Below are positions 5,969-10,119 of a stretch of DNA of 10,119 nt, piece after piece. Source of the stretch: Rhodocyclaceae bacterium (GTDB lineage: Bacteria; Pseudomonadota; Gammaproteobacteria; Burkholderiales; Rhodocyclaceae); contig JAUXNZ010000099.1 of the NCBI GenBank assembly GCA_030682595.1, forward strand, positions 1-10,119. The letters are read 5' to 3'. Positions within the stretch are counted from its first letter, which is position 1; each line of letters opens with the position of its first letter. The notes under the pieces are model-generated. The model was not told the origin of the DNA and did no database searches. It worked only from the letters and a program-made list of their open reading frames with translations. The position numbers were made by a program, and so were the translations under genes.

Positions 5969-8055
5969 TGTTTCAGCAACTCCATGAATTCTGCTTCGTC
6001 GAGGATCGTAACGCCCAATTCCCGCGCCTTGTCGAGTTTGGAACCCGCTTCGGTTCCGGCCACCACAAAGTGAGTTTTCTTCGATACCGAACCCGCCACC
6101 TTGCCGCCGCGTGCCTCGATCAATTCCTTGGCCGCATCGCGCATTAGAGTCGGCAGTGTACCGGTCAGCACAAAAGTCTTGCCGGCGATGGGCGAATTGG
6201 CCAAAAGGGTCGGCGCGCCTTCTTCCCAGTGGACACCCGCCGCCCGCAACTGTTCGACCACCTCGACGTTATGCGGTTCGGCAAAAAACCGCACGATTGA
6301 CGCTGCCACCACCGGACCGACATCCGTGACCTGTTGCAGACGCTCGACATCGGCAGCCATCAGCGCGTTGAGCCCGCCGAAATGACGCGCCAGATCCTTC
6401 GCCGTCGCCTCGCCGACATTGCGAATACCGAGTGCAAAGATGAAGCGCGCCAACGTGGTCTTTCTACTCTTGTCGATTGCAGCGAGCAGGTTGGCAGCGG
6501 ATTTCTCCGCCATGCGTTCCAGATTGGCCAGCTTGAGGATACCGAGTTTGTAAAGATCGGCCGGCGTCTTGATGATGGCATTATCCACCAGTTGGTCGAC
6601 CAGCTTGTCGCCCAGCCCTTCGATATCCATCGCCCGGCGCGAAGCAAAATGCAACAAGGCCTGCTTGCGCTGCGCCGGGCAGAACAGGCCGCCGGTGCAG
6701 CGGGCGATCGCCTCGTCCTCCGGCTTTTCGATGGCCGAACCGCACACCGGGCAGCTTTTCGGCATGACGAATTCGGCCGTAAAAATCGGCCGCCGTTCCG
6801 GCACCACCGCCACCACCTCGGGAATCACATCGCCGGCCCGGCGCACGATCACCGTGTCACCGACCCGCACGTCCTTCTTCCGCACTTCATCCTCGTTGTG
6901 CAGGGTGGCATTGGTCACCGTCACGCCGCCGACAAACACCGGCGCCAGGCGCGCCACCGGGGTAATCGCTCCCGTGCGGCCAACCTGCACTTCGATGGCT
7001 TCGACCGTGGTCAACGCCTCCTCGGCAGGGAACTTGTGGGCAATGGCGAAGCGCGGAGCACGCGACACAAAGCCCAGCGTTTCCTGTGCGGCGATGCGGT
7101 TGACCTTGTAAACAACCCCGTCGATGTCGTAGGGCAGCGCGCGCCGCAGCGCGCCGATGCGTTCGTAATAATTCAGCAAACCGGCCGCGCCACGCACCAC
7201 GGCGCGTTCGGCCGCCACCGGAAAGCCCCAGTCGGCAAGCCGGTCAATTATTTCACTGTACAAAGTCGGCGCTGGCGGGGGGAGGGGACGTCCCGCCGAC
7301 GCGCCAAAAGTCGGCGCTGGCGGGACGGCGTCAGCCGACTCGCCGCGTGAAATGAGGACGGCGTCAAAATCGGCGACACCATAGGTGAAGAAACGCAGCG
7401 GACGCTGCGCGGTGATTTTCGGGTCAAGCTGGCGCAGGCTGCCGGCGGCGGCATTGCGTGGATTGGCGAATTCCTTTTCGCCATTGGCACGCTGTCGTTC
7501 GTTGAGCGCGGCAAAATCACGGCGCGGCATCAGCACCTCGCCGCGCACCTCAAGTTGAGCGGGCACGGCGGCGCCCGCCAGCCGCAAGGGAATATTCCGC
7601 ACGGTACGCAGGTTTTGCGTCACATCCTCGCCGGTAAAGCCATCGCCGCGCGTGGCGCCTTGCACGAACACGCCATCTGCATAACGCAGGGTGACCGCCA
7701 GACCGTCGTATTTGGGTTCGCAGGCATATTCAACGCTTGCCGCGTCCAGCCCTTCACGGCACCGGCGGTCGAAGGCGGCAACTTCCTCGGTAGTGAAGGC
7801 ATTGTTGAGCGACAGCATCGGCACGCCATGCGCCACCTGCCGGAATGCAGCCAGCGGCGCGCCGCCCACCCGTTGCGTCGGTGAATCGGCGGTGCGCAGT
7901 TCCGGGTGCGCCGCCTCGATTTCCTGCAACTCCCGAAACAGCCGGTCATATTCGGCATCGGGAATCGTTGGTGCATCGAGCACGTAATAGGCGTGATTGT
8001 GGCGCTCGAGTTCGGCGCGCAGGAAAGCGGCGCGCTTGCCCGGACTTTCCTGCAT
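5965..8055 (-). CDS. ligA: NAD-dependent DNA ligase (with repeat-derived insertion)
   Basis: LigA seals DNA nicks using NAD+ during replication and repair. The 696-residue product has the full domain series. The Ia domain contains HAYYVLDAP-IPDAEYDRLF (residues 21-40). The adenylation domain has catalytic Lys115 in EPKYDGLA, then GEVLMP and DIDGVVYKVN (310-319). An OB fold follows, with VGRTGAITPVARL (358-370) and RRAGDVIPEVV. A four-Cys zinc site uses C435, C438, C453 and C459. Helix-hairpin-helix repeats span about 480-600, and a BRCT domain starts about 622. The start at 8055 (MQESPGK) overlaps the zipA stop as TGATG; the upstream in-frame stretch is Arg-rich shadow sequence. The oddity is at residues about 237-265, in the loop between FFTYGV and DRLADWGFPV of the adenylation domain. 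It contains ADAVPPAPTF and PPPAPTL encoded by two repeat copies, in a place where E. coli LigA has only a short linker. All catalytic motifs remain, so the enzyme is probably active. Confidence 0.97.
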   Translation of the reverse strand: MQESPGKRAAFLRAELERHNHAYYVLDAPTIPDAEYDRLFRELQEIEAAHPELRTADSPTQRVGGAPLAAFRQVAHGVPMLSLNNAFTTEEVAAFDRRCREGLDAASVEYACEPKYDGLAVTLRYADGVFVQGATRGDGFTGEDVTQNLRTVRNIPLRLAGAAVPAQLEVRGEVLMPRRDFAALNERQRANGEKEFANPRNAAAGSLRQLDPKITAQRPLRFFTYGVADFDAVLISRGESADAVPPAPTFGASAGRPLPPPAPTLYSEIIDRLADWGFPVAAERAVVRGAAGLLNYYERIGALRRALPYDIDGVVYKVNRIAAQETLGFVSRAPRFAIAHKFPAEEALTTVEAIEVQVGRTGAITPVARLAPVFVGGVTVTNATLHNEDEVRKKDVRVGDTVIVRRAGDVIPEVVAVVPERRPIFTAEFVMPKSCPVCGSAIEKPEDEAIARCTGGLFCPAQRKQALLHFASRRAMDIEGLGDKLVDQLVDNAIIKTPADLYKLGILKLANLERMAEKSAANLLAAIDKSRKTTLARFIFALGIRNVGEATAKDLARHFGGLNALMAADVERLQQVTDVGPVVAASIVRFFAEPHNVEVVEQLRAAGVHWEEGAPTLLANSPIAGKTFVLTGTLPTLMRDAAKELIEARGGKVAGSVSKKTHFVVAGTEAGSKLDKARELGVTILDEAEFMELLKQ
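7262..7300. repeat. Repeat copy 1 in ligA (partial)
   Basis: AAAGTCGGCGCTGGCGGG at 7262-7279 is identical to 7307-7324, exactly 45 bases (15 codons) away. The copy then diverges but closes with GTCCCGCCGAC, which can pair back to GTCGGC plus GGG, leaving GCTGGC as a bulge. It encodes the PPPAPTL part of the LigA insertion. Confidence 0.8.
7305..7339. repeat. Repeat copy 2 in ligA (33 bp identical to scpA copy)
   Basis: Positions 7305-7337 are the exact reverse complement of 901-933 in scpA. From 7310 to 7339 the sequence can fold: GTCG pairs with CGAC, then a two-base bulge (GC), then GCTGGCG pairs with CGTCAGC (one G-T), with loop GGACGG. On the ligA strand it is read as ADAVPPAPTF; on the scpA strand the same bases give KVGAGGTASAG. 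A weaker third relative follows at 7355-7376, sharing GGACGGCGTCA. Confidence 0.88.
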
Positions 8056-9221
8056 CAGGCGAACAGACGCAAGGCGCGCACGTCTCCGGCCGGAATGCCG
8101 TTTTGGGCCATCTGGGCCTGCAATTCGCCGATGCGGACGCGCAACGCGCTGCTGGTCGCATCGGACAGCGGATTTTTGTTGGCATCGGCCAGTTGGCCAC
8201 CCACGGCGGCGGCGCATTGACGGGCAAAATCGATCAGGCGATCAAATGCCGCCGCGCCATCGGCGACGCGCGGCACGTCGAGAGCCAGGCTCAATGCGGT
8301 CAAGGACTGCGCCGCGACATCGGTCGTCGCCAACCCGGTGGCGGATTGGCAACTCAGCGCGAAGATTTCCGCGCCGTTGGCATCCATGGCGACGAAGCGT
8401 TCGCCTTCGGGTTTGAGTCCGCAAGCGTCGATCACGGGCTTGAGCTGGGCGCCGGCCATTTCATTCAGGCTGCCCTGGCGCGGCAAAACGTGCAGCGCCA
8501 ACTGCAAGTCGACCGCGGCGCAAAAAGCGTCGAGTTCGCGCGCCGCCGCCAGCAGCGGCTCAGGATCGGGCAATTCGACCAGACCGGAGAAACGCTGAGC
8601 CAAACGGCGGATACCGTCGAGGAAGGCGGCCAGCGTTACTTCGCTCACCGGTCCCTTGCGGTCGACCAGTTGCAGGGCAACCGCGACATGCGCAACCAGG
8701 CCGGGGTCCTGCGGCAACAGTGCTCGCCAGCGTCCGCTCTTTTCATCCAGCCCAAGCCATTGCACCGGCTTGTCGATGAGTTGCGACCAGCCGGCATGCT
8801 CTGCCCACAGTTTGGCTACCGGCACGGCAGCGACGAACTCGATCTTCAGCAGGCAGTCGGCACGGGCATCCGACCATTCGGCCGGCACGGCCACGGATTG
8901 CGTGGATTCTTCGGCCGGAATTTCAGCCCGGGGTGCGGTCTCTTCGCCAAAAGTCGGCGCCGGGCCGTCCCAAGCCGACGCCCCCCCTGTGGGGGGCAGC
9001 GAGCCGGGGTTGCGAGCGTGGGGGGCCATTAAAGTCGGCTCGCGCGGGACGGCGACAACCTCAGGCTCGGCGCGCCCCGCCATCAGCACATCCGGTTGGG
9101 CATCGGGGAAAACCGCTTGCGCCATGCGTCGCTGCTTGCGCGCCTGCCAGAGGTTGTAGCCCCAGACAACGACTACCAGCAGCGCACCAAAGCCGATCAG
9201 GGCGATTTGTAGTTCGCTCAT
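8055..9221 (-). CDS. zipA: Cell division protein ZipA-like, FtsZ-binding
   Basis: ZipA anchors the FtsZ ring to the inner membrane. The 388-residue product begins with MSELQ and one membrane segment (residues about 5-24, ALIGFGALLVVVVWGYNLW), followed by a basic patch (RKQRR), the expected ZipA topology. A low-complexity linker follows to about residue 118. The C-terminal part (about 220-388) fits the ZipA FtsZ-binding domain: LALHVLPRQG, GLKPEGERFVAMD, ALSLALDVPRV, FDRLIDFARQCAAAVGGQLAD. The match is loose, as is usual for betaproteobacterial ZipA. The start at 9221 overlaps the smc stop as ATGA and has a GGAGGT ribosome site at 9225-9230. Residues about 56-93 of the linker are encoded by a composite repeat, flanked by AVPREPTL and GPAPTFG. 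ligA follows with a one-base overlap, the usual zipA-ligA order. Confidence 0.87.
   Translation of the reverse strand: MSELQIALIGFGALLVVVVWGYNLWQARKQRRMAQAVFPDAQPDVLMAGRAEPEVVAVPREPTLMAPHARNPGSLPPTGGASAWDGPAPTFGEETAPRAEIPAEESTQSVAVPAEWSDARADCLLKIEFVAAVPVAKLWAEHAGWSQLIDKPVQWLGLDEKSGRWRALLPQDPGLVAHVAVALQLVDRKGPVSEVTLAAFLDGIRRLAQRFSGLVELPDPEPLLAAARELDAFCAAVDLQLALHVLPRQGSLNEMAGAQLKPVIDACGLKPEGERFVAMDANGAEIFALSCQSATGLATTDVAAQSLTALSLALDVPRVADGAAAFDRLIDFARQCAAAVGGQLADANKNPLSDATSSALRVRIGELQAQMAQNGIPAGDVRALRLFA
8945..9054. repeat. Composite repeat element inside the zipA linker
   Basis: The left end, CGCCAAAAGTCGGCGC (8945-8960), is identical to 7302-7317 in ligA. CGCCGGGCCGTCCCAAG (8958-8974) is the exact reverse complement of 2760-2776 in the trpS leader. 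The middle holds CCCCCCCTGTGGGGGG, a hairpin (8981-8996) next to GCAGCGAGC (8996-9004), both related to the intergenic modules. The right end, AAAGTCGGCTCGCGCGGGAC (9031-9050), is a second variant of the GTCGGC...GGGACGG unit, in the same orientation. So one roughly 110-base stretch carries modules found separately in genes and in gaps. It stays open in the zipA frame. Confidence 0.8.
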
Positions 9222-10119
9222 ACCACCTCCGTCATCCGCAACGCCTCTTCGATATCGACCGCCACCACGCGCGACACGCCCTGCTCCTGCATGGTGACGC
9301 CGATCAGTTGTTGCGCCATTTCCATGGTGATCTTGTTGTGCGTGATGAAGACGAACTGGGTCTGCCGCGACATGCGCTTGACCATCTCGCAAAAGCGCAC
9401 GGTGTTCGAATCGTCGAGCGGTGCATCCACCTCGTCGAGCATGCAGAACGGGGCGGGGTTCAACTGGAACAGCGCAAACACCAGGGCGATGGCCGTCAGC
9501 GCCTTTTCGCCGCCCGACAGCAGGTGGATGGTGGAATTGCGCTTGCCCGGCGGCTGCGCCATGATCTGGATGCCGGCATCGAGAATTTCCTCGCCCGTCA
9601 GGATCAGCCGCGCCTCGCCGCCGCCGAAAAGTTCGGGGAACAGGGTGCCGAACTGACGATTGACGATCTCGTAAGTCTCCTGCAACTGCTCGCGCGTTTC
9701 CCGGTCGATGCGACGGATGGCATCTTCCAGCGTGCCAATCGCCGTGGCGAGGTCGGCCGACTGTTCGTCGAGGTAACCCTTGCGTTCGCTGGCCGTCGCC
9801 AGTTCTTCGAGCGCGGCCAGATTCACCGGCCCCAGCGCTTCGATCGCGGCGGCAATCCGCGCGATCTCGTTCTGCATGACACCGTCTTTCAAGCCCGGCG
9901 TCAGCTCCGCAGCCAGCGCGGCCTCGTATTCCGGGCTGACCACGCCGGCCTCGGCAAGCCGCTCCTGATATTGTTCGACATTCAACTGCGCCGCCTGCTG
10001 CTTCAGCTTGCACTCGTTGATCTTCTCGCGCGCCGGTTGCAAGCCCTGCTCAAGCTTGAGCCGGTCCTCATCCACCGCGCGCAACTGGCTGGCCGCCCCT
10101 TCCAGCGCATTGCGCCGTT
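9218..10119 (-). CDS. smc: Chromosome partition protein SMC, C-terminal part
   Basis: SMC is the ATPase that, with ScpA and ScpB, organises and segregates the chromosome. The window holds its last 299 or so residues; the reading frame is open past the right edge, so the N-terminal head, hinge and most coiled coil lie outside. The first third visible here is charged coiled coil (DEDRLKLEQGLQPAREKINECKL region). The C-terminal ATPase head follows, with GPVNLAALEE, the FGTLFPELFGGGEARLIL segment, the ABC signature LSGGEKALTA, Walker B and D-loop in FCMLDEVDAPLDD, and the switch histidine in FITHNK. A TTG at 10084 is an internal Leu codon, not a start. The stop overlaps the zipA ATG. scpA lies about 8 kb downstream on the same strand. 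Confidence 0.97.
   Translation of the reverse strand, partial: RRNALEGAASQLRAVDEDRLKLEQGLQPAREKINECKLKQQAAQLNVEQYQERLAEAGVVSPEYEAALAAELTPGLKDGVMQNEIARIAAAIEALGPVNLAALEELATASERKGYLDEQSADLATAIGTLEDAIRRIDRETREQLQETYEIVNRQFGTLFPELFGGGEARLILTGEEILDAGIQIMAQPPGKRNSTIHLLSGGEKALTAIALVFALFQLNPAPFCMLDEVDAPLDDSNTVRFCEMVKRMSRQTQFVFITHNKITMEMAQQLIGVTMQEQGVSRVVAVDIEEALRMTEVV
9225..9230 (-). promoter_or_regulatory. Shine-Dalgarno for zipA
   Basis: GGAGGT on the minus strand ends three bases before the zipA ATG at 9221 and lies inside the smc C-terminal codons. It is the only near-consensus ribosome site in the window, since most other starts rely on stop/start overlap. It supports the choice of 9221 over the long upstream frame, which runs out of phase through smc. 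Confidence 0.65.

Noticed and set aside
6334..7350. Plus-strand open frame of 338 codons opposite ligA
   Set aside because: Wholly antisense to ligA motifs, His/Arg-rich, with no recognisable domain.
8056..8217. 54-residue N-terminal extension of LigA
   Set aside because: Arg-rich sequence overlapping the zipA end; LigA homologues begin close to MQESPGK.
7845..9032. Long plus-strand open frame opposite zipA and the start of ligA
   Set aside because: It lies antisense to two well-recognised genes, has Arg/His/Gln-rich composition typical of GC-rich antisense shadows, and no family motif.
9222..10013. Extended start for the zipA frame running back through smc
   Set aside because: The extra residues are out of phase with smc and Arg/Gly-rich. 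The membrane segment, the ribosome site and the ATGA overlap all support 9221.

Overview
The window carries ten protein-coding genes, all on the minus strand, and no RNA genes. It reads as a GC-rich betaproteobacterial chromosome segment. I infer this from protein resemblance (the roughly 400-residue TrpS type, ScpA, ZipA) and from the gene order smc-zipA-ligA and yciO-M50 protease-trpS-scpA; Rhodocyclales or a relative is my best guess. No gap between genes exceeds about 170 bases. In transcription order (right to left) the layout is as follows.

Block 1 (10119 to 5093): the C-terminal third of smc, then zipA, ligA and galU, joined by ATGA or TGATG stop/start overlaps. It links chromosome condensation, Z-ring anchoring, NAD-dependent DNA ligation and UDP-glucose synthesis. 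Block 2 (4941 to 2805) follows a 151-base gap: a PHP-domain nuclease/phosphatase (rnm/yciV type), a YciO-type YrdC/Sua5 protein and an M50 site-2-type membrane metalloprotease. Block 3 (2636 to 8) follows a 168-base gap: trpS, a YigI-type hotdog thioesterase and scpA, again with 4-base overlaps. ScpA is the kleisin partner of SMC, so both condensin components lie in the same 10 kb, about 8 kb apart and co-oriented.

The genes are housekeeping. The unusual layer is a family of short GC-rich repeat modules that recurs at five places: inside scpA, ligA and zipA without breaking the frame, and in both intergenic gaps. One 33-base stretch is identical, in opposite orientations, in scpA (901-933) and ligA (7305-7337), so it is translated as two different peptides. 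It is free of stop codons in five of six frames and can fold into a bulged hairpin. The zipA copy shares an exact 17-base stretch with the trpS leader, and the two gaps share a 16-of-19 match. This resembles REP-type or Rickettsia-palindromic-element-type repeats that tolerate in-frame insertion in genes. It is the main candidate here for an undescribed element.

Secondary points are a four-cysteine motif in TrpS close to the one that holds a [4Fe-4S] cluster in Thermotoga TrpRS, an 18-base near-perfect palindrome over the rnm start, and an AT-richer 5' edge where the scpA C-terminus stops looking like ScpA.
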